A stretch of 64,000 nt of DNA, taken from positions 1 to 64,000 of the forward strand of contig NZ_JAJJPA010000005.1 of the NCBI RefSeq assembly GCF_020907985.1, read 5' to 3'. Within the stretch, counting starts at the first letter, position 1. Every line of letters begins with the position of its first letter. Below the pieces are notes generated by a model. That model was given only the letters and a program-made list of their open reading frames with translations. It was not told where the DNA came from and searched no databases. The DNA is from Kitasatospora humi. Its GTDB lineage: Bacteria; Actinomycetota; Actinomycetes; Streptomycetales; Streptomycetaceae. Shown piece by piece: positions 7,988 to 17,586 of this stretch. Made by a program: the position numbers and the translations under genes.

Positions 7988-8944
7988 TCAGAGCAGCCGG
8001 CGCAGCCGCTCGGCCGCGCCCGTCAGCACGGCGCGGGCCTCCCAGAGCTGCTCCTCGGTGACTCCGCCGCCGTCCCGGGCGGCGTCGCGCACCTGGTCGC
8101 GGAACCGGTCGAGGAGCCGGTCGAGTTCGCGGGCCGGGTCGCCGTCCGGCTCGGTGCGGGCCCAGTCGGGCAGGTCCTGCGGGGGCTCCTTGCCGAGGTC
8201 CACCTTGGCCTCGGCGGAGCCGGAGCCCCAGCGGGCCGGGTCGGCCAAGCCGGCCAGCCCGCGGGTGAGTTCGCCCAGGCCCTCGGTCAGGCCGGTCGGC
8301 CAGTCGCCGTTGCCGACGTGCTCCCGGAACTGCTGCTCCACCCGCTTCTTGATCCGCAATGCCTCCTGCTGGGCCGCCTGGCGGACCGCCTGGGACTGCT
8401 CACGGGCCTTGCGGGCCTCCTCCTTGGCCAGTTTGGCCTGCTCCTTGGCGGCCTTCTCCTGTTCCTTGGCCCGCTTGGCCTGGGCCTTGAACTCGGCGAA
8501 CTCCTCCTTGGTGCGCTGCCAGCCGGCCGCGTCGGCCCAACCGGGGCTCTCGGGGCGGCGGGCGCTGCGGGCCGCGTTGCGCAGCTCCTCGCGCAGCTCC
8601 TTGGCCGAGTCCCGGACGTCCGCCCGGATCGCGTCGGCGAGTTGGGTCACCGAGGCGTCGATCTCCGCTTCGAGGCGGGCCAAGTCGGCCTGGCGGCTCA
8701 TCAGTTCGTCGCGGCCGGTGTCGGTGATCCGGTAGACCTTGCGGCCGCCCTCGGTGGAGTGCTCCACCAGGCCCTCCCGCTCCAGCTTGGCCAGCCGGGG
8801 GTAGACGGTGCCGGCGGAGGGCGCGTAGTGGCCCTGGAAGCGCTCCTCCAGCAGGCGGATCACCTCGTAGCCGTGCCGGGGCGAGTCGGCCAGCAGCTTC
8901 AACAGGTAGAGCCGCAGGCGGCCGTGGGCGAAGACGTTACTCAT
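7988..8944 (-). CDS. PadR-family transcriptional regulator with long coiled-coil tail
   Basis: Winged-helix repressor of 318 residues. Residues 1-90 are the PadR domain (LLADSPRHGYEVIRLLEERF, then SAGTVYPRLAKLEREGLVEH). Residues about 165-235 are an Ala/Lys/Glu-rich coiled coil, far longer than in ordinary PadR proteins, followed by a Pro/Asp-rich end. It starts six bases after the stop of the DUF4097 gene and is surely cotranscribed. Two palindromes upstream of that operon (9920-9959) are probable autoregulatory operators. The ligand is unknown. Confidence 0.9.
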   Translation of the reverse strand: MSNVFAHGRLRLYLLKLLADSPRHGYEVIRLLEERFQGHYAPSAGTVYPRLAKLEREGLVEHSTEGGRKVYRITDTGRDELMSRQADLARLEAEIDASVTQLADAIRADVRDSAKELREELRNAARSARRPESPGWADAAGWQRTKEEFAEFKAQAKRAKEQEKAAKEQAKLAKEEARKAREQSQAVRQAAQQEALRIKKRVEQQFREHVGNGDWPTGLTEGLGELTRGLAGLADPARWGSGSAEAKVDLGKEPPQDLPDWARTEPDGDPARELDRLLDRFRDQVRDAARDGGGVTEEQLWEARAVLTGAAERLRRLL

Positions 8945-8950
8945 GCCGGG

Positions 8951-9859
8951 TCACTCCGTCCGGTCCGAACCGTCGGTCAGTTCCTTGACCAGGCTCGGGC
9001 CCTCGTCATCCGGGCGGGCCAGCACCGAGACGGAGCCGGAGATGGTGGTCACCTCCAGCGAGCCGCTGCCCGCGCCGAGGGTGCCGGTGAGCCGCTGGCT
9101 GCCCCAGGTGCCGCCGAGCGTCAACTCCTCGAAGGCGGTGGAGAACTTGCCGCTGGTGCTGCCCGCCTCGACCTTGGTGTCGCCGGGGCGGGGGAGCCGG
9201 ATCGCGACGTCGCCGCTGACGGTGTTGGCCCGCACGTCCGCCGGCGCGCCCCCGGCGAGGTCCAGGGTGACCGCGCCGCTCACGGTGTTGGCGCGGACCG
9301 TGGTGGCGGTGCCGGCCAGCACCGTCAGATCGCCGCTGACCGTCTTGACCTTCAGCTCGCCGCCGACCGACTGGGCGTCCACGTCGCCGGAGACCGAGTT
9401 GGCCTCCGTCTTGCCGGCCAGGCCGACCAGGGTGGTGGCACCCGTGATCGCGTACACCGCGGTGTCGGCCCGCAGGCCGGAGACGGTGGTGTCGGCGGAG
9501 ACCGAGCCCAACTTCACCACGGCGTCGGCCGGCAGGGTCAGCGTCACCACGGCGCGGGACCGGCGCTTGCGCTTGAGGGAGCCGACCAGGTCCTTGAACC
9601 CGTCCTTGATCGCGTCCATCGTCTTCAGCTGGCCGCCGAAGCCGAAGTCACTCCAGGAGAGGTGCTGGTAGGTCACCGTCAGCACCCCGTCGACCAGGCT
9701 GATCTGCAGCGGCTCGCCCTTGAGCTCGGTGACCTCGATCCGGCTCGGACCCTCGGCGGCCACCACGTTGAGCGTGCCGGCGATCAACCGCACCTGCGCC
9801 GAGTGCACCGACTCGTCCAGGACGATGCCGTCCGGCTCGCTGACCGTCCACTGGTTCAT
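8951..9859 (-). CDS. DUF4097-family beta-strand-repeat protein
   Basis: A 302-residue protein of the DUF4097/LiaG-like family. Its C-terminal two thirds is a ladder of short beta repeats: GSVSADTTVSGLRADTAVYA, then KTVSGDLTVLAG, RANTVSGAVTLDL, RANTVSGDVAIRL, and TISGSVSVLA. No signal peptide or membrane segment is visible. The family is often paired with PadR or PspC-like regulators in envelope-stress operons. GGGAGG lies before the ATG. The molecular role is unknown. Confidence 0.85.
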   Translation of the reverse strand: MNQWTVSEPDGIVLDESVHSAQVRLIAGTLNVVAAEGPSRIEVTELKGEPLQISLVDGVLTVTYQHLSWSDFGFGGQLKTMDAIKDGFKDLVGSLKRKRRSRAVVTLTLPADAVVKLGSVSADTTVSGLRADTAVYAITGATTLVGLAGKTEANSVSGDVDAQSVGGELKVKTVSGDLTVLAGTATTVRANTVSGAVTLDLAGGAPADVRANTVSGDVAIRLPRPGDTKVEAGSTSGKFSTAFEELTLGGTWGSQRLTGTLGAGSGSLEVTTISGSVSVLARPDDEGPSLVKELTDGSDRTE

Positions 9860-9919
9860 CTCTGAAGCCTCCCGTTGGTGGGCGCCGTCGTACGCTGGAG
9901 TGGCGACGATCCGGCAAGT

Positions 9920-9959
9920 CGCGATGTATCGCGTCTTCCGAGAAACACGATATATCGCG
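9920..9959 (-). promoter_or_regulatory. twin palindromic operators of the DUF4097-padR operon
   Basis: CGCGATGTATCGCG (9920-9933) is a near-perfect palindrome and CGATATATCGCG (9948-9959) contains the perfect palindrome CGATATATCG. Their centres are 26 bp apart, about 65-90 bp upstream of the ATG. This is the only AT-rich patch nearby. The likely binder is the PadR protein of the operon. Confidence 0.65.
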
Positions 9960-9999
9960 TGGCGGTGGAGTCAAGTGCTCCGCCGCGCCGAATTGCGAA

Positions 10000-10029
10000 G
10001 GGCCCGGGAGGCGGTTGCCTCCCGGGCCC
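10000..10029 (-). terminator. terminator after the DUF6104-like gene
   Basis: Perfect 13-bp arms GGGCCCGGGAGGC (10000-10012) and GCCTCCCGGGCCC (10017-10029) around GGTT, 29 bp past the stop at 10058 on the minus strand. Confidence 0.8.
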
Positions 10030-10057
10030 TCGTGCGTGCGCCGTGTCGCGCGGGTCG

Positions 10058-10237
10058 TCAGTCGTCGTCCTCGTCGTCCAGCCGGGCCAGCCAGGTGGCC
10101 AGCCGCTCGACGGGGACCTCGAAGTCGGGGTTGAGGTCGACGAACTCCCGCAGGCGCTCGGCCAGCCACTCGAAGGTGACCTCCTCGTCGCCGCGCCGGC
10201 TCTCCAGCTCCTCGATGCCGCGGTCGGTGAAGTACAC
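10058..10237 (-). CDS. DUF6104-like small acidic protein
   Basis: A 59-residue protein starting at GTG 10237, with GGAG nine bases upstream. It begins MYFTDRGIEELESRRGDEEV and ends with the acidic tail ARLDDEDDD. I recall small proteins of this kind as conserved in Streptomyces under the DUF6104 label. It is predicted to be helical, soluble and strongly acidic. It is bounded by its own terminator. The function is unknown. Confidence 0.75.
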   Translation of the reverse strand: MYFTDRGIEELESRRGDEEVTFEWLAERLREFVDLNPDFEVPVERLATWLARLDDEDDD

Positions 10238-10288
10238 GGTTCTGCTCCGGAATCTCAGGGTCGGCTACGGGGGCCAGGATAGACGCGC

Positions 10289-12136
10289 TCAGTCGCTGCC
10301 CTGCCAGGTGCTCACCGAGAGCTTGACCTCGCCGGTCTGCTCGTTGGCCACCTCGATCGCGGCGATCGCGATGTTGTGCGTCGAGCGGTCCCGGACGCAG
10401 AGCAGCCGGCCGGCAGCGGCGTGGCCGAAGGTCAGGTCGGAGTCGGGGTGGGTGTCGATCGCGGTGTTGCACTGGCTGGGCGTCACCGAGGCGTCGGTGA
10501 TCACCGCGAAGTCCGAGTCGTCGTCACCGTCGCTGGCGAAGGTGTTGGCCCGGCTGCCGCTGGCGCTGCCGGTGTTGTGCAGCCCCAGCACCCACTTGCC
10601 ACTGGTGCCGGAGGCGATCAGCTTGCCGGCGGTCAGGTCCACCCGGTAGGCGTCGCTGGCGTACTCGGTGGCCGGGATGTCCAGCTCCACCTTGCTCACC
10701 AGCGGCGACCAGCCGGCCGGGCCGCCGGTGGCCGAGACCCCGCCGCTGGGCGTGGCGGTGCCGTCGGGCGTGTCCGGGGCGGCCACCGGGGAGTCGCCGG
10801 CGGTCGGCGTGGCGGGGGCGTCGACCGTCTGCTGCGGCCCGCCGCCCGCGGGGTTGCCGGTGGAGCCGCCCGCCTTCGGGCCGGAGCTGCCCCGGGAGAG
10901 CAGCACACCGGTCAGCGCACCGCCGAGCGCCATCACCAGGGCGACCGTCAGCAGGGTCCGCCAGGAGACCCCGCGGCGCTTCCCGGCCGCCGCCGGCACC
11001 GGGGCGAGCGGCGGTGCGGGCAGCTGCACGGTCGGCCGCTGCCGCGCAGCGGTGAACGCCTCGGCGGCCGGGGCCTGCGGGGGCGGAGCGGTCGGCGGTT
11101 CGACCGCCGTGGCGACCGCGGTCGGCGGCACCACCGGCGGTGCGGGCGGTGCGCTCGGCACCGGCGGCGTGCTCGGCATCGGCGGCTGCGACCGCGGCGG
11201 GTTGCGCGGCAGGTCCGAGCGCCGGGTGATCTCGGTGTTCACCGGTGACGGCAGCCAGTCGTCGGCGAACCGCAGCTGTCCGCCCACCGCCGGGTGGTTG
11301 CGGGCCACCTCGATGATCTCGGCGGGTATCGGCCGCTCCCCGGGCGACTTGGCCAGGCAGCGCAGCAGCAGCTCGCGCAGCTCGCCCGGTACGCCGTCCA
11401 GGTCAGGCTGCTCGTGCACCACCCGGTAGAGCACCGCGGTCTCCGGCCCCTCGCCGAACGGCTGCACCCCGCTCGCCACGTAGGCGGTGAGCGCGCCGAG
11501 CGCGAAGACGTCGGTGGCGGGGGTGATCGCGCTGCCCTGGGCCTGCTCGGGCGCCATGAAGGCGGGCGAGCCGATCCGGTAGCCGGTGCCGGTCAGCGCG
11601 GTGGCGTCGGCGGCCCGCGCGATGCCGAAGTCGATCACCCGCGGCCCGTCCGCGGCCACCAGCACATTGGCCGGCTTGAGGTCGCGGTGCACCACGCCGA
11701 CGCTGTGGATCGCCTGCAGCGCCTCGGCCACGCCGCCCAGCAGCAACAGCGCCGTGCGCACCGGCAGCGGGCCGTGCTCACGCACCACCTGTTGCAGCGA
11801 GGGGCCCGGTACGTAGGCGGTGACCAGCCAGGGCGCCTCGGCGGTGGTGCCGGAGTCGATCACCTGGGCGGTGTAGAGGCCGTGGATCCGCTGGGCGTTG
11901 GCCACCTCCTGGGCGAACCTGCGGCGGAACTCCGGGTCCTCGGCGAACTCGGGCCGGACCACCTTGAGGGCCACCGGCCGACCGCCGGGCGTGTACGAGA
12001 GGTAGACCCGGCCCATCCCGCCGGCGCCGAGTCGGGCGAACAGCCGGTAGCCGGCCACCTCGGCCGGATCGTCCGGCAGCAGCGGCTGGAAGACCGGCGG
12101 CGGGGGCATGGCGGAAGGCGACTGATCGGCAGGCAT
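10289..12136 (-). CDS. transmembrane Ser/Thr protein kinase (PknB-type)
   Basis: Receptor-like Hanks-type kinase of 615 residues. The kinase domain spans about 30-290: glycine loop LGAGGMGRVYLS, catalytic HRDLKPANVLV, metal-binding DFGIA and GSPAFMAPEQA. A Pro/Ala/Thr-rich linker leads to one membrane helix (LLTVALVMALGGALTGVLLS, about 395-415). The extracytoplasmic domain of ~170 residues has no PASTA repeats; the ligand is unknown. The start is ATG 12136, where TAATCT lies seven bases upstream, indicating a leaderless message. Upstream in-frame codons to 12193 would run through the kgd terminator and are rejected. Confidence 0.93.
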   Translation of the reverse strand: MPADQSPSAMPPPPVFQPLLPDDPAEVAGYRLFARLGAGGMGRVYLSYTPGGRPVALKVVRPEFAEDPEFRRRFAQEVANAQRIHGLYTAQVIDSGTTAEAPWLVTAYVPGPSLQQVVREHGPLPVRTALLLLGGVAEALQAIHSVGVVHRDLKPANVLVAADGPRVIDFGIARAADATALTGTGYRIGSPAFMAPEQAQGSAITPATDVFALGALTAYVASGVQPFGEGPETAVLYRVVHEQPDLDGVPGELRELLLRCLAKSPGERPIPAEIIEVARNHPAVGGQLRFADDWLPSPVNTEITRRSDLPRNPPRSQPPMPSTPPVPSAPPAPPVVPPTAVATAVEPPTAPPPQAPAAEAFTAARQRPTVQLPAPPLAPVPAAAGKRRGVSWRTLLTVALVMALGGALTGVLLSRGSSGPKAGGSTGNPAGGGPQQTVDAPATPTAGDSPVAAPDTPDGTATPSGGVSATGGPAGWSPLVSKVELDIPATEYASDAYRVDLTAGKLIASGTSGKWVLGLHNTGSASGSRANTFASDGDDDSDFAVITDASVTPSQCNTAIDTHPDSDLTFGHAAAGRLLCVRDRSTHNIAIAAIEVANEQTGEVKLSVSTWQGSD

Positions 12137-12149
12137 GGCGCAGAGATTA
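12137..12149 (-). promoter_or_regulatory. leaderless-type -10 box of the membrane kinase gene
   Basis: TAATCT (complement of 12144-12149), seven bases before ATG 12136, with no ribosome site. It sits two bases from the kgd terminator stem, so any -35 element would lie inside the stem DNA. Confidence 0.55.
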
Positions 12150-12150
12150 G

Positions 12151-12186
12151 CGCGGGGCCCGCTCCGTGGTCGGAGCGGGCCCCGCG
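12151..12186 (-). terminator. kgd terminator
   Basis: Perfect 16-bp arms CGCGGGGCCCGCTCCG (12151-12166) and its complement (12171-12186) around TGGT, 33 bp past the kgd stop. Confidence 0.85.
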
Positions 12187-12218
12187 GCCTCATTGACGTG
12201 ACGTCAGGGCACGGCCCG

Positions 12219-15200
12219 TCAGATCGCGAAGACCTCGTCGATCACGGCCTGCTGCTCGACGGCGTGGCGCTTGGCCGAGCCGACCGCCGGGGCCGAGGCC
12301 GCCGGACGGGCCACCCGGCGCAGGCGGGCGGCGCCGGCCTTGCGGCCGATCACCACGTCCAGGTGGTCGACCAGGTTCATCGCGATGAACGGCCAGGCAC
12401 CCTGGTTGGCCGGCTCCTCCTGGGCCCAGACGAACTGGACGTCCTCGCCGTAGCGGGCCAGCTCCTCCTGGAGCTCCGCGATCGGCAGCGGGTAGAGCCG
12501 CTCGACCCGGACGATCGCCGTGTCGGTGATGCCGCGCTCGGCGCGGGCCGCCTCCAGGTCGTAGTAGAACTTGCCGGCGGTGATGACCACCTTGCGGACC
12601 TGCTTCGGGTCCACCGTGGTGTCGCCGATCACCGGACGGAACGAGCCCGAGGTGAACTCCTCCGCCGAGCTGGCCGCGGCCTTCAGGCGCAGCATCGACT
12701 TCGGGGTGAAGACGACCAGCGGCTTGTGGTGCGGGTTGTGCACCTGCCAGCGCAGCAGGTGGAAGTAGTTCGACGGCAGCGTCGGCATGGCGACGGTGAT
12801 GTTGTTGTCCGCGCACAGCTGCAGGAAGCGCTCCGGGCGGGCGGACGAGTGGTCCGGGCCCTGGCCCTCCATGCCGTGCGGCAGCAGCAGGGTGACACCG
12901 GAGTGCTGGCCCCACTTCTGCTCGGCCGAGGCGATGTACTCGTCGACGACGGTCTGCGCGCCGTTGACGAAGTCACCGAACTGCGCCTCCCACATGACCA
13001 GCGCGTTCGGGCGGGTCAGCGAGTAGCCGTACTCGAAGCCCATCGCCGCGTACTCGGACAGCAGGCTGTCGTAGACGGTGAACCGGGCCTGGTCCTCGGT
13101 CAGGTAGAGCAGCGGGGTGTAGTCCTCGCCGGTGACCCGGTCGATCAGCACCGCGTGGCGCTGGCCGAAGGTGCCGCGGCGGCTGTCCTGGCCGGCCAGG
13201 CGGACCGGGTGGCCCTCCATCAGCAGCGAGCCGATGGCGAGCATCTCGCCGGTGGCCCAGTCGATGGTGTTGTCCTCGATCGAGGCGGCGCGGCGCTGCA
13301 GCTGCGGCAGCAGGCGCGGGTGCACGGTCAGCCACTCGGGCAGGTTGGTCTGCGAGGCGGCGATCCGCTTGACCATCTCCTGGGAGATGCCGGTCTGGAT
13401 GCTGACCGGGAAGTCCGCCACCGGGCGGCCGGCCGGGGCCGGGGCCTGGGCGGTGGCGGCGTCGCGGACCTCGGCGAAGACCTTCTCCAGCTGGCCCTGG
13501 AAGTCCTGGAGCGCCTGCTCCGCCTCTTCCATGGTGATGTCGCCGCGACCGATCAGGCCCTCGGTGTAGAGCTTGCGCACCGAGCGCTTCTTGTCGATCA
13601 GGTCGTACATCAGCGGCTGGGTGAACGACGGGTTGTCGGCCTCGTTGTGACCGCGGCGGCGGTAGCAGATGAGGTCGATCACGACGTCCTTGTGGAACGC
13701 CTGGCGGAACTCGAAGGCGAGCCGCGCGACGCGGACCACGGCCTCCGGGTCGTCGCCGTTCACGTGGAAGATCGGGGCCTCGATCATCCGGGCCACGTCG
13801 GTGCAGTACGTGGAGGAGCGGCTGGAGGCCGGGGCGGCGGTGAAGCCGACCTGGTTGTTCACCACGACGTGCACGGTGCCGCCGGTGCGGTAGCCGCGCA
13901 GCTGCGACATGTTCAGGGTCTCCGCGACCACGCCCTGGCCGGCGAAGGCCGCGTCGCCGTGGATCTGGATCGGCAGCACCGGGAAGGTCGTGCCGCCCTG
14001 GTCCAGGATGTCCTGCTTGGCCCGGGCGATGCCCTCGACCACCGGGTCCACCGTCTCCAGGTGGGACGGGTTGGCGGCCAGCGACACCTTGATGGTCTCG
14101 CCGTCCAGGCCGGTGAAGGTGCCCTCAGAGCCCAGGTGGTACTTCACGTCGCCGGAGCCGTGCATCGACTTCGGGTCCAGGTTGCCCTCGAACTCGCCGA
14201 AGATCTTGCCGTACGGCTTGCCGACGATGTTGGCCAGCACGTTGAGGCGGCCGCGGTGGGCCATGCCGATCACGGCCTCGTCGAGGCGGTGCTCGGCGGC
14301 CGCGTCGATGGTGGCGTCGAGCAGCGGGATCAGCGACTCGCCGCCCTCCAGCGAGAACCGCTTCTGGCCGACGTACTTGGTCTGCAGGAAGGTCTCGAAG
14401 GCCTCCGCGGAGTTCAGCCGGCGCAGGATGCGCAGCTGCTCCTCGCGCTCCGGCTTGGTGTACGGCTTCTCCAGGCGCTCCTGCAGCCACTTGCGCTGCT
14501 TCGGGTCCTGGATGTGCATGTACTCGATGCCGACGGTGCGGCAGTAGGTGTTGCGCAGCAGGCCGAGGATGTCGCGGAGCTTCATCATCTTCTGGCCGCC
14601 GAAGCCGCCGACCGCGAACTCCCGCTCCAGGTCCCACAGGGTGAGGCCGTGCGTGGTCACGTCCAGGTCGGGGTGCTTGCGCTGCTTGTACTCCAGCGGG
14701 TCGGTGTCGGCCATCAGGTGGCCGCGGACCCGGTAGGAGTGGATCAGCTCCATCACGCGGGCGGTCTTGTTGACCTCGTCCTCGTGGGTGGCGGCCACGT
14801 CGGTGGCCCAGCGGACCGGCTCGTACGGGATCCGCAGCGACTCGAAGACCTCGTCGTAGAAGCCGTTCTCGCCCAGCAGCAGCTGGTGGATCGCGCGCAG
14901 GAACTCGCCGGAGGCGGCGCCCTGGATGACCCGGTGGTCGTAGGTCGAGGTCAGCGTCATGATCTTGGAGACGCCGAGGCGGGACAGGGTGTCCTGCGAG
15001 CTGCCCTGGAACTCCGCCGGGTACTCCATCGCGCCGACGCCCAGGATGGTGCCCTGGCCCTGCATCAGGCGCGGGACCGAGTGCACGGTGCCGATGCCGC
15101 CCGGGTTGGTCAGCGAGACCGTGACGCCGGTGAAGTCCTCCATGGTCAGCTTGTTGGCGCGGGCCCGGCGGACGATGTCCTCGTAGGCCTGCCAGAAGCC

Positions 15201-15986
15201 GAAGAAGTCGAGGGTCTCGGCCTTCTTGATGGCCGCGACCACCAGCTGGCGGTCGCCGTTCGGCTTCACCAGGTCGATCGCCAGACCGAGGTTGACGTGG
15301 TCCGGCTTCACCAGGAAGGACTTGCCGTCCTTGACCTGGTAGCTGTGGTTCATCCCGGGGTTGGCCTTGATCGCCTGCACCATGGCGTAGCCGATCAGGT
15401 GCGTGAACGAGACCTTGCCGCCGCGGGCGCGCTGCAGGTGGTTGTTGATGACGATGCGGTTGTCGATCAGCAACTTGGCGGGCACGGCGCGCACCGAGGT
15501 CGCGGTGGGCACCTCCAGGGAGGCGTCCATGTTGGTGGCGACGGCCTTCGCCGGGCCACGCAGCGGGACCAGCTCGGGGCCGGTGCTCTCGGGAGCGGGC
15601 GCGACCGGCGCGGCGGCCGCCTTGGGCGCGGGCGGCGCGGCCGGCGGGGCTGCCAGCGGAGCGGCCGCGGCAGGTGCGGCGGCCGCCGGAGCGGGCGCAG
15701 CTGCCGGGGCGGCGGCGGGGGCAGCCGGCGCCGGAGCGGCAGCGGCGGCAGCAGGGGCAGGGGCGGCGACGGGGGCCGGCGCGGAGCCGGCCGGGGTCAC
15801 GGCCTGGGTCACTGAGGTCACCTCGGTACCGGGCTTGTAGTCGGCGAAAAAGTCCCACCAGGCTCGGTCGACCGAGTTCGGGTCCTGGAGGTACTGCTGG
15901 TAGATCTCGTCGACGAGCCACTCATTGGGACCAAAGCCAGTGGAGCTTGCCGAGCTGTTGGGGTGTTCAGGGGACTGTGGCGACAC
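12219..15986 (-). CDS. kgd: multifunctional alpha-ketoglutarate decarboxylase/dehydrogenase (E1 fused to E2-type acyltransferase)
   Basis: Entry enzyme of the 2-oxoglutarate dehydrogenase complex in actinobacteria: thiamine-diphosphate-dependent decarboxylation of 2-oxoglutarate with an attached acyltransferase-like domain. The 1255 residues hold an E1 N-terminal segment ([20 protein letters not shown]), an Ala/Pro linker (about 56-138), an E2-like catalytic domain (about 145-350, with [15 protein letters not shown]) and the E1 core ([40 protein letters not shown]). The lipoyl domain is absent, as in mycobacterial Kgd. The start is GTG 15986. In this family GarA, an FHA protein controlled by Ser/Thr kinases, inhibits the enzyme. 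A kinase gene lies next door, but no link can be shown from sequence. Confidence 0.96.
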   Translation of the reverse strand: MSPQSPEHPNSSASSTGFGPNEWLVDEIYQQYLQDPNSVDRAWWDFFADYKPGTEVTSVTQAVTPAGSAPAPVAAPAPAAAAAAPAPAAPAAAPAAAPAPAAAAPAAAAPLAAPPAAPPAPKAAAAPVAPAPESTGPELVPLRGPAKAVATNMDASLEVPTATSVRAVPAKLLIDNRIVINNHLQRARGGKVSFTHLIGYAMVQAIKANPGMNHSYQVKDGKSFLVKPDHVNLGLAIDLVKPNGDRQLVVAAIKKAETLDFFGFWQAYEDIVRRARANKLTMEDFTGVTVSLTNPGGIGTVHSVPRLMQGQGTILGVGAMEYPAEFQGSSQDTLSRLGVSKIMTLTSTYDHRVIQGAASGEFLRAIHQLLLGENGFYDEVFESLRIPYEPVRWATDVAATHEDEVNKTARVMELIHSYRVRGHLMADTDPLEYKQRKHPDLDVTTHGLTLWDLEREFAVGGFGGQKMMKLRDILGLLRNTYCRTVGIEYMHIQDPKQRKWLQERLEKPYTKPEREEQLRILRRLNSAEAFETFLQTKYVGQKRFSLEGGESLIPLLDATIDAAAEHRLDEAVIGMAHRGRLNVLANIVGKPYGKIFGEFEGNLDPKSMHGSGDVKYHLGSEGTFTGLDGETIKVSLAANPSHLETVDPVVEGIARAKQDILDQGGTTFPVLPIQIHGDAAFAGQGVVAETLNMSQLRGYRTGGTVHVVVNNQVGFTAAPASSRSSTYCTDVARMIEAPIFHVNGDDPEAVVRVARLAFEFRQAFHKDVVIDLICYRRRGHNEADNPSFTQPLMYDLIDKKRSVRKLYTEGLIGRGDITMEEAEQALQDFQGQLEKVFAEVRDAATAQAPAPAGRPVADFPVSIQTGISQEMVKRIAASQTNLPEWLTVHPRLLPQLQRRAASIEDNTIDWATGEMLAIGSLLMEGHPVRLAGQDSRRGTFGQRHAVLIDRVTGEDYTPLLYLTEDQARFTVYDSLLSEYAAMGFEYGYSLTRPNALVMWEAQFGDFVNGAQTVVDEYIASAEQKWGQHSGVTLLLPHGMEGQGPDHSSARPERFLQLCADNNITVAMPTLPSNYFHLLRWQVHNPHHKPLVVFTPKSMLRLKAAASSAEEFTSGSFRPVIGDTTVDPKQVRKVVITAGKFYYDLEAARAERGITDTAIVRVERLYPLPIAELQEELARYGEDVQFVWAQEEPANQGAWPFIAMNLVDHLDVVIGRKAGAARLRRVARPAASAPAVGSAKRHAVEQQAVIDEVFAI

Positions 15987-16349
15987 GGCGGCAACCGCCC
16001 TCTTCCGCTTCCTTTTGGGATGTTTGGACAGCGGGGATTAAGGCTACGCCCCTGGCGAGTGATCGCGCAGTCCCCGGGGGGTCGGCGTCGCCCAGATCAC
16101 AGTGCTTTGAGCGAGTTTGGCCGCAGAAACGCGTTAGAAGAGCGCTTCCACGGGGAAGAGGATGACGCCTTCTGGCCGGTTAAAACGGTACGGAACCGGA
16201 CAAAAATCCCGCTGATCGGCCGTTTGTGGCCGATCAACTGCTGTCGACATCCGAGATGTCCCAATTGTGTGACAAAGCTGGCCGGGATGGACAGATCGCC
16301 TCGTCGGCGTGTCCACGGCGGCCGGGAGTCCTGGTGGTCCGGGCGGGGC
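15987..16349. other. gene-free stretch between kgd and the sensor kinase
   Basis: 363 bp holding the kgd promoter region (minus strand) and the 3' end of the two-component operon. No coding frame is supportable. A 9-bp inverted repeat (16213-16236) is listed separately. The region around 16180-16270 is AT-richer than its surroundings. Confidence 0.5.
16202..16236 (-). terminator. possible terminator of the two-component operon
   Basis: TGATCGGCC (16213-16221) and GGCCGATCA (16228-16236) form a stem. On the minus strand it is followed by GCGGGATTTTTGT, a short T run uncommon in this genome. It lies about 115 bp past the sensor kinase stop. Confidence 0.5.
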
Positions 16350-17498
16350 TCACAGCCGCGGGTGCGGCACCGCGGACGCCTCACCCGGCAGCACCACCTG
16401 GATCAGGCAGCCGGTGCCGCTGTCGGCCACCGCGATCCGCCCGCCGTGCAGGTCCACCGCCCAGCGCGCGATCGCCAGGCCGAGCCCGGTGCCGCCGTCG
16501 CTGCCCGGGCCCTGCGCGGTCGCGGTGCCGGACCGGCTGAAGCGGTCGAACACCCGGGTGCGGTCCTGCGCCGGGATGCCGGGCCCCTGGTCCTCGACCT
16601 CCAGCAGCAGCGCGTGCGGGCCCTGGCCGGCCCGGGCCCGCACCGTGACCAGGCCGCCCGCCGGGGAGTGCTTGCAGGCGTTGTCCACCAGATTGGCCAC
16701 CACCTGGTGCAGCCGCTCCGGATCGGCCACCGCGGTCAGGCACTCGGGCTGCACGTCCAGGCGCAGCCGCACGTCGTCCCGGCGGCTCCAGGCGCCGCCG
16801 GAGGTCGCGCCGTCCACGGTCAGCCCGCGCAGCACCCCCGCCAGGAACGGGGCCACCTCGAACTCCCGGGCGTCCAGCGGCACCACCCCGTCGTCCAGCT
16901 TGGACAGGTCGAGCAGATGGGTGACCAGCCGGCCGAGCCGCTCGGTCTGCTCCAGGGCCGCGCCGAGGGTGGCGCCGTCCGGGGGCACCACGCCGTCCAC
17001 CATGTTCTCCAGCACCGCCTGCAGCGCCGCGATCGGCGTGCGCAGCTCGTGCGACACGTTGGCCACCAGCTCCCGGCGGTGCCGGTCGGCGGCCTCCAGG
17101 TCGGCGGCCATCCGGTTGAAGGTGGTCGCCAGCTCGCCGATCTCGTCCCGGGAGGCCGCCTTGACCCGGCGGCTGTAGTCGCCGCCGGCCATCGCCCGGG
17201 CCGCCGCGGTCATCTCGCGCAGCGGAGCGGTCAGGGTGTGCGCCATCACCTGCATGAAGAGGAGGGAGGCGATCACCGAGAAGACCAGGATCACCCGCAC
17301 CTGGGTCTCGGAGTGGATCGCGATCACCATCAGGCCGGTGGCGATGGCCACCGCGATGATGACCAGCAGGCCCAGCTTGCCCTTGATGGAGCGGGCCGGG
17401 TCGAGTGGTCGGACCGCACGCCACAGGCGCGCGGTGAACCGGTCCGGTCGGCGCCGGCGGATGGCCGGGTCGTCGGGCTCGGTGCTACTGCTCGTCAT
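16350..17498 (-). CDS. two-component sensor histidine kinase
   Basis: Membrane histidine kinase of 382 residues. Two membrane helices near residues 43-63 and 70-90 are separated by only about seven residues, so it lacks an external sensor domain. A HAMP linker follows, then HisKA with the phospho-acceptor His in VANVSHELRTPIAALQAVLE, and HATPase_c with N-box VANLVDNACKHSP and G-boxes QGPGIPA and GTGLGLAIARW. It is downstream of its response regulator (88-bp gap) and transcribed with it. The signal is unknown. Confidence 0.93.
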   Translation of the reverse strand: MTSSSTEPDDPAIRRRRPDRFTARLWRAVRPLDPARSIKGKLGLLVIIAVAIATGLMVIAIHSETQVRVILVFSVIASLLFMQVMAHTLTAPLREMTAAARAMAGGDYSRRVKAASRDEIGELATTFNRMAADLEAADRHRRELVANVSHELRTPIAALQAVLENMVDGVVPPDGATLGAALEQTERLGRLVTHLLDLSKLDDGVVPLDAREFEVAPFLAGVLRGLTVDGATSGGAWSRRDDVRLRLDVQPECLTAVADPERLHQVVANLVDNACKHSPAGGLVTVRARAGQGPHALLLEVEDQGPGIPAQDRTRVFDRFSRSGTATAQGPGSDGGTGLGLAIARWAVDLHGGRIAVADSGTGCLIQVVLPGEASAVPHPRL

Positions 17499-17586
17499 CA
17501 GTACTTGGTTTCCGTGTCCTGTGCGCCCCCGTGGCCCCCCCAGGTACGGCGTCGCACTCGGGCCCCCACGCCCGGGTGCGCGGCCG

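Noticed and set aside
12135..15815. 1226-residue open frame antisense to kgd
   Set aside because: Mirror frame produced by GC-rich third positions; Gly/Val/Arg/Leu-biased, no domain, and kgd on the other strand is unmistakable.
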